From assembly GCF_021018805.1 (NCBI RefSeq), contig NC_086250.1, positions 66,971,322-67,035,321 of the forward strand: a stretch of DNA of 64,000 nt. The letters are read 5' to 3'. Position numbers and translations under genes: made by a program. The stretch is from Prinia subflava (Eukaryota; Chordata; Aves; Passeriformes; Cisticolidae). This document shows, one piece after another, positions 11,701 to 23,208 of this stretch. The notes beneath the pieces were generated by a model. The model was not told the DNA's origin. It searched no databases and saw only the letters and a program-made list of their open reading frames with translations. The number at the start of each line of letters is the position of its first letter. Positions within the stretch are counted from its first letter, which is position 1.

Positions 11701-14700
11701 GTGCCAGCCTTGACTTGCAGGCTGGGCTGAGGCTTAAGTTTGCCTCCTTGGGGCCGGGCTAAGTTACCAGAACCGTTCTGACAGATCAGTATTGATGCAC
11801 ATCTCTAAATCCTTGTAATAACTCAGGACAGGATTGTATCCTGGTTCTGTACAACCACACAGAGGGGTCTGTCACAGGTTAGACTTGGGGAGTAAAGACA
11901 GCTTTTCCACTGTTTTCTCATTCTACTCTGTGTAGGAGTTAGTGGGGTGGGAAATTATGGAATGTGGGGTAAAAGGATGCAATTTACAACTAAGAGGAAA
12001 AGCAGTGGGTGGAGTGATGTTTCTAAGGCTTAGTCCCCCACTAGAGCCGGGCAGCTGAATGCTAACCTGTCTCTGGGGAGAATGGATGGAGCTTGTATCC
12101 AAAGACACAACCCAGCCTTGGTGTACATGTGCAAGTTACCCTCACTGTTCTCTCTCCTGGAATTGTTAGCACTTTCAGATGTATGTGCATTTATTAGCTT
12201 TGAAAACAGAGGCAAGTAGTAATAAGAAAACAAGTGGCAGGAAAAGATGCGGCAGACTACATGCTTTAGAAATTGTGCTGAGCTGTTCTAACTTCACTGT
12301 AGTTTTTAAACTATTTTTTCCTGCCATCTCTGCCAATGCTACAAGTAGGACAGAGCTGCACCACTGCACCTCCAAGGCACAGAATTTGTGTTGCATTGGT
12401 GTGAGCCACTAATAGGATTCCAGGACAAAGCACTTTAATCCATTGCTAAGTAAGTGACAAGGTAGTAATATGGTTTGAGGACAGGACACAGCTAACATGC
12501 TACTTCTGCTCTTTAAAGACTCAGTTTTATAATCCTCTGCAAAAGTCTTTGTTCAGGTTTCTGGAAGTATTTTGTAACTGCCCACACCTGCCTTGAAGTA
12601 TTGTCTCAAGCCAATGTACCTGCTGCAAAATTCAGTCTATAATTAGTTATGCTTTCAGTCTCTGAATTACCATATCATGGTGTGTTGTGTTGGAGCTGAA
12701 GCTATTAGCTTTTATGTTTCAGTAGGGCAATGGCTAATGCAATTTAAAGGACCAATAAAGTTGTCACCAGCAGATCAGTGGTTTTATCACCATCACTTGA
12801 TAAAACCCCTGAGCTTGCATATGACATCTGGTCAGGTATAGTGTGTCAGCCTCCTGTCTGAGTCAGGGATAATGGATACTTCCAGCCTCATTTCAACCCC
12901 ACAAGTTTCAGTGCCTGTGTGGGAGCACATTGCTGTGCTGTCTGGTGGTCATGGTGAGGTGTTTGTGAGCTGGAGGATTTTCCTGGCGTTTAAGCCGTTT
13001 GTGCTTGTGTAGTTGAGGTCTGTTGCGGTTGAAAATTTAACATTTTCCTCACCTTGATAGTATACTGGGCCACTCAAGATAGATAAGTCTAATTCTTTTC
13101 TTTACAAAGTAACAAATCAATCTTTAGCTGTTTGGAACACTTGGTTGGGAATTGTCTGAAATACTGCAGTGCTGATAGAATATAAATCTAAGTGAGCCTA
13201 GGATGGTTTTATAATGGAAATAGAGCTATTCAAATACAGACTCTCATCCGTGCAACCAAGATTTGACTGGATGAGTTGCACCCTAAACTCTGTTGACTGG
13301 ACTTCAAAGACCATGATGGGAATCTCAGACAATTGGATGCTCAGCCCTGTGCTGTGGATTATAATCTTAGGTGACATCGATCCTCTCATTGATAAGATTA
13401 CCAGAGTGGAAGCTCTTTCTCCACCATTAACTCATTAAAATGGGACATTATTACTGCACTGCTTTATATGGTGTTCTGTTGAAAGAAGGTCTGCATATTT
13501 TTGTTTTTCCATAATAGTATCCATATGACCTGTCTGGGTGCCAAAGACTCAGCCTAAAGAACACTTTGAATTCTGCCCCAAAGCATTTTTCAAACCTGAG
13601 GTCTAACAGTGCTGCTGAGTGTGATTCTGAGTGGGATGCTCATCATTACTGCAGCCCAGTGAGACTCACACAAGTGTCTCAAACCGGGAAATGGAGATCT
13701 GGAGAATCCACTTTGCTGAGGTGTTGCCTTCACTTTGTGCTCAGTATGAGCTGTCAGCTGCAGGGAAGGTGTGTGTGGTAAATGGGCAGAAAACCTGATA
13801 CTGTATGAAAAAGCATGTGCTAGAGCAAACTAGAATTACACCTGTTTTATTACTTTGCCTCCAACACAATGGGAAATGGGGATATCCTGCAGTGAGTAAA
13901 ACACAGCTTTGTCTTGTCCCTTGCTCAGGGACCCTGGCAGAGCCACTGGGTGGGTGACAATGAGCATCACTTCATGCTCACAGCTGTGTCTGCAAAGGCA
14001 GGGCCAGATCATGGACTGCCAACTCGCTTCTTTTATGCTCTATAAATAATGAACTAAAAAGGCTGATGCTTTCACAAATGATTTAGAAACTTTATTCCCT
14101 TGTAGCTCAAAGAAAATCAGGCTGTTAAAATCACTGTATAACTCATGGAAATATTGTCCCTTTGACATTAGCTAGCTGTATTAAGTAAATATCCTGGAGG
14201 TGTTAGCCTTGCAGTCAATGGCACTTTGGCTTCTAAATGCCTTTGTGAGTCCATTGATACCAGCTTTGCAGGAAGAGTTAATGTCTTCTACTATAGCAAA
14301 TGATATCTGAGGGAAGGAGAAGAGGCTTTGGGGCATATAAGCCATTCTTCAGGTCATCTGTATTGTGATTCTAGACCTTAGTTTCAAACTGATGTATGAG
14401 CCTTTCAAAATGCCATTCAGGGAAAAGATTTACGATGTCTGAGTTCCCTCTCCCCCTCCTTTTTAGTGCTGGTGTAAATCAGAAGTGGTTCAGTGGAACT
14501 AGAGTGTGTCAAAGTGTCCAAGAGATGGGGCAGTGCAGTATATTCTGATACTTGAATAGAGAGAGACAGTAACTCTTACTTCCTCAGTATATCTTGAAAG
14601 ATGCTGGACAACCCTTAGCTCCCTGTCCTTTGGTTTTCTCTAGAGATCTCAAAATAGAGAAAAGCCTATAACCCAGGTAGAAAAAATGAAAAAAGTTCCC

Positions 14701-15114
14701 TTTGGCTGGAAGATGGAAGCTGAAGAATTTCTTTTAAAATACTGTACGCTGCTAAGTAAAGCCATGGCTATTTTTACCAAATACTGGCTTTTTGGAAGCT
14801 TAATTATCTTCATTCTGCTCACAGAAATCAAAATGATACTTGTTGGCAGGATGGACCTGAAATAAAATCTAGCTGCTGTAGTGACAGCTGTGAAAGATTT
14901 AGATGAACCAACTTTTTTTTCTATTTTTACATTTTTTTTCCCTTGAAGCAATTATAGATATGTTCTGTGACCTGCCCTTATCTTTCTCTGGCTTGTCTGT
15001 GTACTGCAAGGCTTGTCACAGGCTGCGTGGGTCTCTGCTAGCTGTGCATGCACAGGCTGCAGGGGGAAATGCAAGCTCTGTGTCCTATCTTGTTGCCAGG
15101 GAACAGTGATGAAG
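8775..15114. other. Unique non-coding DNA
   Basis: No recognisable exon, RNA gene or clear repeat over 6.3 kb. Open frames reach at most about 100 codons and show no known domain. AT-rich segments such as 12700-12770 look like possible conserved non-coding DNA, but this cannot be judged without alignment. Confidence 0.55.
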
Positions 15115-15200
15115 AAATGCCTGAGCTAAACTCGAAATTTGGGTCTTTGCAATGAGCTGCTTATGTGACCTTGGGCAAGCAGTTTGTGTGGGGTGAGATT
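15115..15200 (+). mobile_element. MIR-type SINE relic
   Basis: Contains TGTGACCTTGGGCAAG (15164-15179), an exact match to the conserved core of MIR-type SINEs. It is preceded by GAGCTGCTTA and followed by a diverged remainder. Sense orientation. Old and truncated, with no visible target-site duplications. Confidence 0.5.
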
Positions 15201-15522
15201 CCTCTCTTCCAGTGTCAGGCTCTCTGTAGTTGAAACTTCAGTTTGTTGGAGAACTCTGCCCATGGGAGGGGGAGAGTGAGAGAGGGAGACTGATCCACTA
15301 TTTTAGACATTTGTCTAAAAAGGGGACAAACTTCCCAATGGGGACATCTCACTCTCTCCAGCTACGCTGTGAGCCCAGATGGGTGTCGGAGTCTAGAACA
15401 TCCCTCTGGCCACCCTGGAGGATTTGGAGACCAGACAGGGGGGTCTGGGATCGGTACAGGGGGGTCAGTTAGACCCACACAGGTCCCAGGAGGACACTGA
15501 CTCTGATTCCTGTCCATGGGAG
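15201..15522. other. Unassigned sequence just upstream of the LTR
   Basis: G-rich and more CpG-containing than the surroundings. It includes two copies of ACAGGGGGGTC (about 15434 and 15457) and a short GGGTC/GACCC hairpin near 15464-15478. It could be host flank, part of another retroviral insertion, or a diverged extension of the LTR. No purine-rich tract abuts the LTR, which argues against it being the 3' interior of the same element. Confidence 0.4.
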
Positions 15523-16038
15523 TGAACACTCACATGCAGGAAGAATCACAAATCCTAAGAATTTGAAATAAGTAGTGGATGGTTTATTATAGAATATAAA
15601 TATAGAAATTAGGATTCTTAGCATATGGGGCTGAAGAGACAAGATGGAGGAATTGGGGAGTGGCCCCTGTCTTCCTTGTTCTTGCTCTCGTCCCCCATCT
15701 TGTGCTGAGTTGGGTTTTAGAGATTGGTTTAGAGTAGAACTGATATGTTAGTAAAGGTAGTAGGTATTGGTAAAATTTTGTAAATAAAAAATACGTCTCG
15801 GACAGTGGTTGGGTCAGGGGTACCATACATAAGGTGCGGGGCTCTCTGATCCGCCCAGTCCGCCGCTTGTCCTGCTCTGCGGAGACACCTTGCAGAGCTG
15901 AGAAAGAACTAAGATAAGGTACCCTGCCAGGGAAGTGCCTGGCAGAGTTGAAAAAGGACTGAGATAATGAAGAATAAACAACCTTGGAAATGTGCACCAG
16001 CAGACTCAACGTGTCGTCTCTACCTCTGGTGTGTAACA
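15523..16038 (+). mobile_element. Songbird endogenous retrovirus LTR (ERVL-like), probably 5' LTR
   Basis: The block order matches a songbird ERV LTR family: TAAGTAGTGGATGGTTTATT, TATAAATATAGAAATTAGGA, GACAAGATGGAGGAATT, a CCCCCATCTTGTGCTGAG stretch, then AATAAACAACCTTGG. The 3' boundary is set by TGTAACA (ending 16038), two spacer bases, and TGG at 16041, the canonical spacing of LTR end to primer-binding site. The 5' boundary (TGAACACTCA) is approximate. TATA-like candidates are TAAATAAAAAATA (15781-15793) and CATACATAAGG (about 15824-15834). AATAAA lies at 15973-15978. A CpG-rich pocket (about 15793-15885) contrasts with CpG-poor surroundings and suggests a fairly recent insertion. Class III (ERVL) is my best assignment; ERVK-like is possible. 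Confidence 0.7.
15973..15978 (+). terminator. LTR polyadenylation signal AATAAA
   Basis: Canonical AATAAA hexamer inside the LTR, 60 bp before its inferred 3' end, followed by the U5-like GTGTCGTCTCTACC segment. Its position fits the R region of a retroviral LTR. Confidence 0.6.
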
Positions 16039-16040
16039 CT

Positions 16041-16058
16041 TGGAGCAAAGAGAAGACT
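16041..16058 (+). other. Putative retroviral primer-binding site
   Basis: Begins TGGAGCAAAGAGAAG two bases after the LTR-terminal CA. TGG complements the CCA end of tRNAs and the spacing is canonical. I cannot match the remaining bases confidently to a specific tRNA, so the primer is unassigned; mutation since insertion is possible. Confidence 0.4.
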
Positions 16059-16320
16059 GAAAACCTGATTACCTCTGGGAACAGCAACCCAGGGGAAACT
16101 CCCAGGGAACAGCAACCCTGGGGGAACCCTTATTACCTTGGGGAACAGCAACCCCAAGGAGAATCTCAGGAAAACTACGACCCTGAGAGATGGGTACCTT
16201 GGACTGGCACCTTAGACACTTTTATTGAAGCTCAGACTGACACCAAACATCTGGATTTCTGTGGGACTGTGAGTGTGTTTGAGCTCTGTATTAATCTCAG
16301 TCTGAGCAAGATATGATCTC
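16059..16320 (+). mobile_element. Retroviral 5' leader remnant, element truncated after it
   Basis: Follows the LTR and PBS-like site and contains the stem-loop series described separately. No gag, pol or env coding sequence is recognisable beyond it, and no second LTR of this family was seen in the window. The element therefore appears to be a 5' piece only. The right boundary is uncertain; similarity to anything I know ends near 16200-16320. Confidence 0.45.
16072..16188 (+). other. Array of four stem-loops, three with identical loop AACAGCAA
   Basis: Stem-loop 1: arms 16072-16079 and 16088-16095, 8 pairs with one G-U, loop 16080-16087. Stem-loop 2: arms 16099-16107 and 16116-16124, 9 pairs with one G-U, loop 16108-16115. 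Stem-loop 3: arms CCTTGGGG (16136-16143) and CCCCAAGG (16152-16159), 8 perfect pairs, loop 16144-16151. All three loops read AACAGCAA. Stem-loop 4: arms TCTCAGG (16164-16170) and CCTGAGA (16182-16188), 7 perfect pairs, with a different 11-nt loop. Stem sequences differ between copies while pairing is kept. This suggests RNA-level function in the viral leader, such as packaging, dimerisation or translation control; which one is inference. Confidence 0.75.
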
Positions 16321-16865
16321 TGAAGTCTTTGTCACCAAGATGTCTCTCTCTGTGTTTGGTTATATGACATGGAGTTGCAATGTCCAGGGTTTTTTTGCAC
16401 ATCCTTGTATTTCAGAGGGTTGTCAGAGGTTAGATTTGAGGGTATGAAGGATTCCTCCCTCTTCCTCACTGTACTTCTGAAGACCATTCAAAGTACTTTG
16501 TGGCCACGATCAATCCTTGTCCCCAAGAGTTTTTGACCTGAGCCACTCTCTTTAAAATTGCCATGAAGGGAACTTTTTCCAGCAACAGAGATGGGATGTT
16601 AGTGGATGGCTCATGGCACCCATCACCCAGCAGTGTCATGAGCCAAATAAATCAAGGTGAGTAACAAGAAACACACGTCCAATCTGTGGCACAAAGATTA
16701 TTTTGCAACAAACACAGTGAAAATCTGCTCTGAGGAGCCTGGAAGGTGGGACCTGCAGGTAGAACAGCTTCTTTCCAAAATCATGTGATCCTGGTGGGAT
16801 AATTCTGCAGCTGTAAGTGCATGTTCTGCATTGGAGTGGGTGCATCTTGTTTTAAAGAATATATT
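16321..16865. other. Unassigned non-coding DNA between ERV leader and CR1
   Basis: No recognisable coding sequence or repeat. It may include degraded retroviral interior, but no retroviral protein motif is visible in any frame. Confidence 0.4.
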
Positions 16866-17255
16866 ATGAGGAAAGACTTAGACAGTTGGGGCTGTTCAGC
16901 CTAGAGAAAAGAAGGCTTTAGGGAGAACTTAGAGCACCTCCCAGCATCTAAAGGGGGTCTACAGGAGAGCTGGGCTGTTTACAAAGATATGCAGTGATAT
17001 GACAAGGCAGAATGGCTTTGGGCTGAAAGAAGTCAGGTTTAGATTGGATATTAAGAGAATTTATTCACTGTGGTTAAACACTGGAAGAGGTTTCGCAGAG
17101 CAGTTGCAGATGCCCCATCTCTGAAAGTTTGAGACCAAGTGGGATGGGACCTTAAACAACCTGGTCTAGTGGAAGGTGCCCCAACCATGGCAGAGGGCTT
17201 GGAAATAGATGGTCTTTAACATCCCTGCCAACCCAAACCATTCTATAATTCTATG
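16866..17255 (+). mobile_element. CR1 LINE, 5'-truncated 3' end
   Basis: Sense-orientation CR1 3' region. It begins GAGGAAAGACTTAGACAGTT, continues through the GGCTGTTCAGCCTAGAGAA block, AGGTTTAGATTGGATATTA and CAACCTGGTCTAGTGGAAGG, and ends with CCAACCCAAACCATTC followed by the ATTCTATG-type terminal repeat. About 390 bp, the usual size of a 5'-truncated bird CR1. Many substitutions show it is old and inactive; no reverse-transcriptase part is present. Confidence 0.92.
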
Positions 17256-20200
17256 AGTTTGGCTGAGGAAGTGAATAATCAGTTTACAACTTTTGACTTC
17301 AGGTCAAGCAAGTTTTCCCCAGAAGGAGAACTAAAAGACTACTTTCCTCATACACATTTCATTTCAGATTCTCTTCTATTTGATTTAAAGCCATTTCATT
17401 CCACCAAAGGGGAAATGCTTTTCCGGTCTCTTCTTATGAACTAAAGCTGAAAGATTTCTTCTGTCGATGCCTTGACAGTTTTTTGAGGCATCTACCTTAG
17501 CTTTGATCTCCTTCTCTCCTCTCCTTATTAATTTTTAACACTTGTTAAAAGATTTGTTCTATTTGTGAGTTGTGAGAAGTTGTCTTAATTTATAGACATC
17601 TTGAGTATATCATTGCTGCAATTTCAAAGTGTAATTTTTTCCCCTTCAAGAATTTAATTTGTGTCCTCAGCTACCATACTGCAGCGTAAGTACTTTGCAT
17701 CTTATACAACTCTCTTGATATGCACCTGACAAGACTTCTGACCTTGTTACTTATGGAACTAAGAGCTGATTTCTCGCCAATAAAGAGAGCCCTCTGTCAA
17801 CTGCAGCAAAAAATCTTGGATTTTAGTAGAGGAGAAAAGAAAAAAAACCCAATTTTGATTTCAGGATTGCAGGAAATACCCAAATTAACAATATTCAACT
17901 AGAATAATGAGTAATTTTTATTCAGAAAACATATGAAAATAGAACTTCCTTTTTTGCAAAGAGCAAAGTTTTCTGCCAACCTCTCAAATGCTGTACTTTC
18001 ATTTAAGAAGTGTTTCTCCTCTACTTACCTGTCTTTCAATCCTGAAAGTGAACAAGCTAGCCTGGGATACTAGTAATAAACATGAAAAATAAATAAATAC
18101 ACAGTCCAAACTTGGCTGTGACCTATGGGAGAGATTAACAGTATTAGTAGGAGTTTCTTCAATTTCTTGGAAGAGTCCTGATTTTGTTTTTATTTCTTTA
18201 CAAATGTAAAGTGACCATACTCTGATCTCCTCTCCCTACCATTAAGTGAAGAAATTTGGGGTTTTCTTTAGTTTTTCATCTGAAAAATTCAAATCACAAG
18301 CCAACCTGAAGCACTTTTGACCATCTTAACTGCAATAAATCCAGGACAGGGATGAAGGTGTATATGGGGTGCAGTTTCAGGCTGTTGTTTGAAGGGTGAA
18401 GCCTTGCAGTTTTAGTGCCAAATCAGTATTTTTTTAACTGGAGAAAGTATTTTCTGATCTGTGCAATGGACAAAATGTCTCTAAGGTTCATCAGCTCAAT
18501 GAAGGGCTGTGCTGCTTCTGCAATACTTATTCTAAAGCAGCAAGGATGAAATATGCAGGCCTTAGTCCAAGAGACAGTGCATCAGATCCCCTGGGAGGAG
18601 GATAAGGGCCCCTCTGAGAGGGTCTGAACTGGTTCCATGCTCCTGATACTCTCCTGAAACCCAGTGGCCTCTCTTAACATGGAATTTGGCATTTGCCAAC
18701 AACCTTTGATATGAGCTGCATTCCCTGGGTGGTGGGTGTAGGTTAAAGCAGCAGGAGCAGGTTCTATTGGCCTGCCTCATGCTGCCCAATAAATGGCAGG
18801 TCAGGGAAGTCCCTTAAAGATGCTTTTCAGTCATAAAATTCACTTCACCTCTTCCCCTGCTCTCTTCTGCCCTCCCTGCTATACCCTTTTCTCTCTTTCT
18901 AATTTTTTTTCATTTCCCCTGGTCTGTGACATTTGATATCAAAGAGCTTTTGTTGAAATGCAGCTCTCATTCATATCTTCAGCCTTTGCTTTTTTCTTCC
19001 CCACGACTCAGAACTTGGAATGCCCAAGCCTTGCTTGGGGACAAGCATTGGTGTTTTTGTTACTAGAGCATCACAAATGCACAATTCACCCATCTGGGGC
19101 TCTGCTTAGTTTAGTCCATGCCCAGAATCAAACCTTTCTGGCAGGCTGTTAAACTTCTCCATCTACTCCAAGGCTCTGATGGGTGCTGAATGGATGAAAA
19201 GAAATAATTTTAAATACCTCAGTGCAGTGCATTATTTGACATGTGGGGACATTCTGTTTTCAGGGGGTAGATACCCTCTCTCTGCATCTGTTCATAAAAG
19301 GTGGCATTGAGATCTGGTTGAGTAGTCTCTGCTAATCTGAGTTGCAAAAAAAATTCTTCCAGAATATGCTATAAAAGCTCATGCAAAGATTGATGCACTG
19401 TGCTTGCCATTGCTTCCCCAGGACTCCAAAATCACCCCTCTTTTCCACTCAGCAGTCCGAGGCAGACAGGATAGTCTGGATCTAGAGAGAGAAACTTTTC
19501 ACATGTTTCACTGACTTCCCTTCCTTCATTGGACAGTTTGGGTTGGATCCTCTCTGGTGGCATAGGAGCTTTTTGTGTGTGCATCTTTTACATTGAACCC
19601 CAAGAAGAGTCCTCTCCAATCTACACTTTAGCTGCAAAATATCTTGTTTCATCTCTCTTTTGGCCGGAGCTTTGTGTGTCTCTGTTTTTGCTTTCTTCTT
19701 TTGTAAGTCCTTTTCTTCTGTCGTCTCTGTTGCTCTGTTCTACATGATGAGTTTCTGTTGCTTCACAGGATGGGGGAAAAAACACAGTACTTCTCCCATG
19801 TGCAGGTCCCTCCAAAAATGCTTTTTGGTCTGATCTCAGCATAGCTATGGAAGCTAAATGCTTTGCTAATTCAAGCGTAAAATTACACAAGATCTTGACA
19901 AGAAAAGAATATCAAGACTGAAGTAGACAAACTTCATAAAACTGTTTTCCTAGAAAGAAAATTTTCGTGTATCCTGTAATTTATCTATTTTTAATGGATT
20001 CATTCCCAAAATCTTCACATTTAAGAGAGTAAAACTTTTTATTCTTCTCATACCAAGCACAAAAGAGCTCCAAGGAAATCACAATGATTATGCGCTATTG
20101 CAGTGAGCACATCTATACTTATTGACATTTGCTAATTAAATTTGCTCAAACAGGCGAGGTGTACCCTGAAGAAGGTGCAGAATAAATGTGGGCTTTAGAG

Positions 20201-21245
20201 GGAGGAAGTGTTGGGAGGGAATAACAGTCAGGAATATGATAATTATTTGTTTCTTGTGATCTATTTAAAAGACAACAACAAAAAAAAATTGCAAAAGGCT
20301 TTGAAATGCAAAATGTCCCTGTATCAATGGGCCTAAGATCTGCCCTGAACAAGCAGGAGAAACCCAGCTTTATTTATCATGAGAAGTTAAAACCATGGGA
20401 TGTCTGGATTTCATCATGGGTGCAGATGTAAGATCTGTGTTGACAAAAGCAAACTTGATATCACCTTCCACAATGAGCACCAGTAGGAAAGATCCTCTTC
20501 CCTGTGATGTTATTATTGATCAGCAATTTCATATTAAAGCAGTTCATAGAAAAGCTGTAAGAACCAAACCTTGCTTTTGTTCCATGTTCAAGGAAAGCGC
20601 AGTTTTGATTGCATTTGTTCTTCTCCTTCTGCTCTCTTCTGCTCTTCTCACTCATGCCACTCATGCTGCACCAGAGTTGGTGTGTTTTGCAGTGCTTGCA
20701 GAAGTCTCAGCCTTTCTATTCTGCTCAGTCTTAGCTGCCTCCACCTAAACAAGCCTCTCTGGCTTCCCTTTAGAGGCAGACACAGAGCTTTGGAGCACGG
20801 GTCAGCCATTTTTTTGTGGTTTTTTAGGGCAAAATGAATTTGAAGTTGTATTTCTAGTTAAAAAGGAAGATAAATAGCAGCCATTTCCATGTGTGAGTGG
20901 TCTGATGGATGGCATGCAAGTTGTCTTTGTCTCCCTACCATCTAGGACACGTCCAGTATAGTTCAATATGTAATTTCTCTTGAGCTAGGAGCTGCTAGTC
21001 AGTGCTTTTTCAAGTCTCTTGTTACCTCCTGTCAATATGGAGAGTCAATAGAATTTATGTCCCAGAGCAATATTTCCTGTGTGAAAAAAATCTGTATCTG
21101 ACTTAGCCTATGAAGACTGCTCTCTGTAAACCAGGACAAAAGACATGCCAGCTTTAGCAATAATATATTGTTGGAACATTCCCTATATCTCTAGTGTTGC
21201 CACATTTTACTGGTCTAATCTGAGTATTTCAGGCTCATGAATTGA
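17256..21245. other. Unique non-coding DNA
   Basis: No recognisable gene or mobile element over 4 kb. There is a pyrimidine-rich stretch near 18845-18920 and another near 20600-20660. Open frames are all under about 120 codons and without known domains. Confidence 0.55.
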
Positions 21246-21470
21246 AGCAGGGGGCAGGCACTGATCTCTTCTCCATGGAGATCTGGAACAGCAGGAAGTT
21301 GGGTCATGGGAGGTTTAGGCTGGATTTTAGGAAAAGCTTCTTCACCCAGAGGGTGGTTGGGCCCTGGACCAGGCTCTCCGGGGAAGTGGTCACAGCACCG
21401 AGCCTGGCAGAGTTCAAAAAGTGTTTAGACAACACTCTCAGGCACATGGTGTGATTTTTGGGGGTGTCCC
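21246..21470 (+). mobile_element. CR1 LINE fragment lacking its 3' terminus
   Basis: Sense CR1: GGCACTGATCTCTTCTCC, GGAGGTTTAGGCTGGATTTT, CTTCTTCACCCAGAGGGTGG, GGGAAGTGGTCACAGCACC and CTCAGGCACATGGTGTGATT follow the CR1 consensus closely. Similarity stops after GGGGTGTCCC, about 70 bp short of where the element should end with its GATTCTGTG-type repeat. The missing end matches the inverted piece at 23139-23208. Confidence 0.88.
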
Positions 21471-23138
21471 ACCTTAAACATCCTGTCCTCTGACAAGCTG
21501 AGGTGACAAGGTGATGTGGCCAACTTTGGCAGCCTGCTGAGTGCTGTGGTGCTACTGTGGTTCCCTTTCAAGATACATTTCTGGGGCTTGTACAGGCAGT
21601 TCTGCCTCTCTGAGATGTGGGACTCAAAGTCAGGTGATCTGATTCCTTCTGAGCTTCCCATGGAAGCTGTGGGTGAAATTCTCCATGTATGTCAAATGGT
21701 CACAGAACAAGTTTGAAAGCTCGCTCAAACAAAGCTTTGCAGTCTGCACATGCCTTTGCTGCAGTAAAAGCCTGCATGAAATACTCTTTTCATTGGCCTA
21801 AAAATTAATAGTTTTTGAGAATCCCTTTGGAAATGTGTTTAATAGAACTATTTCCTAGAAAAAGTAGAATTTCACCCTGTGGCAGGGGTTGATTTATGCC
21901 ACACAGCACTGTGCTACCTGTAACTTACCTTATTGTTTTAACTCCTCCACAACACGCCTTCAGCTGGTCCTGCTGAGTGTGCCCTGCATAGCAAATCAGT
22001 CAATACAGAGCTTTACATTCCATGGGGACAGAGGCTGGAGACATTCCAATGCACAAAAGAATACAGAGTTAAACCTTTCTCTCCACGTGTTAGATACTCT
22101 CCGTTTATTCACTGGAGCCCAGCGTGCAGCAGGTAGTACAGGGAGAACTCCAGCAATTTTCATTGCCAGATTATTTTATGAAGATTAATGAACAGGGAAG
22201 GGAGCAGGAGAGCTCAGCAATCTGTTAAATCAGGGTGTTCGGGCCTGTTTGTAACAAGCAAATAGGTCTGGGGACAAAGTAATATAGATGAGAGGTGTTA
22301 AGATACATTCACTGATTTCAGAGATTTGCAAACAAAATTCCTGCTGCGTGATCTGTCATTCATTTTGATTATGGATTACAACCAGCAGTGGAAGACATCT
22401 TTGGAGGGTACTCTGAGGAAGTGTTCTCTTATACTGAAAGAGAAATGCAGATCCTGTGGACAGAACTAAGCTGCTTCATTTTAAACATGGAGTGAGCAGT
22501 GGAGAGAAAGCTTTTGGCTTAAGGTTTTGTTTGGTTTTCTTGTGTTTTAGAGGGTTTTTTTCCTTTTTTGTTTTCTTTTTTTTTTTTTCTGCAAGCATCT
22601 TTATATTTTAAAAGATTGAAACATGAGCCCCTTTGTAAAAAAATACCTATTTATATGAAATATCTTTTTTTGTCTTTTTGCTGCAAACCAAACTTCTTAC
22701 TGTAACATTTCAAACAGCAGTACCTGACATCTTTTGAGAGTACTAAAGATTGAAATTAAAATAATGTATTTTGTGCCTCTGACAGTAAATATTTCTTGCT
22801 TAGCTGTTTGTAAGATAATAGTTAGCAGAAGCAATTTATAGCTGTGTATGCTGGAATAATGCCATGCCTGCTTAAATGTGAAGTCCCTGGGGTTTTGCAG
22901 ATCAGTGATTACCAATGCAAGAGGCAGTGCTGGAGCTGAGCACACTCTTCATCTCACTAATGTCCAGTTCTATGGAAACCTGTGGTGACACTGCCCATAC
23001 ATAAGCCCCAGATCCTCATTTTCAGGTACTGGGGCAGGGCAGTCCCAGTAACTCAATATTCTCCATGACTGATGGACTTCTCAGTAGACAGGGTGGAATC
23101 ACCCACAGGAGTGGTGTGGGCAGCAAGATCCTGTTAGA
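21471..23138. other. Non-coding segment between two CR1 halves, possibly inverted
   Basis: No gene recognised. A T-rich tract (about 22543-22592) includes a run of 14 or more T. Its ends are marked by the body and the terminal end of a CR1 in opposite orientations, so the whole segment may have been inverted after the CR1 inserted. Confidence 0.4.
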
Positions 23139-23208
23139 GTCATAATCATGGAATATCCTGGGTTGGAACAGGTCCACAAGGACCATCAAGCCCAACTCTT
23201 GGCCCTGG
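23139..23208 (-). mobile_element. CR1 LINE 3' terminal fragment
   Basis: Reads AATCATGGAATATCCTGGGT, then CCACAAGGACCATCAAGCCC and CAACTCTTGGCCCTGGAG, which is the reverse complement of the CR1 3' terminus. It contains only the final ~70 bp, precisely the part absent from the sense fragment at 21246-21470. Confidence 0.8.

Noticed and set aside
15587..16087. 166-codon minus-strand frame as a gene
   Set aside because: Lies antisense within the LTR and has no viral or host protein similarity that I recognise.
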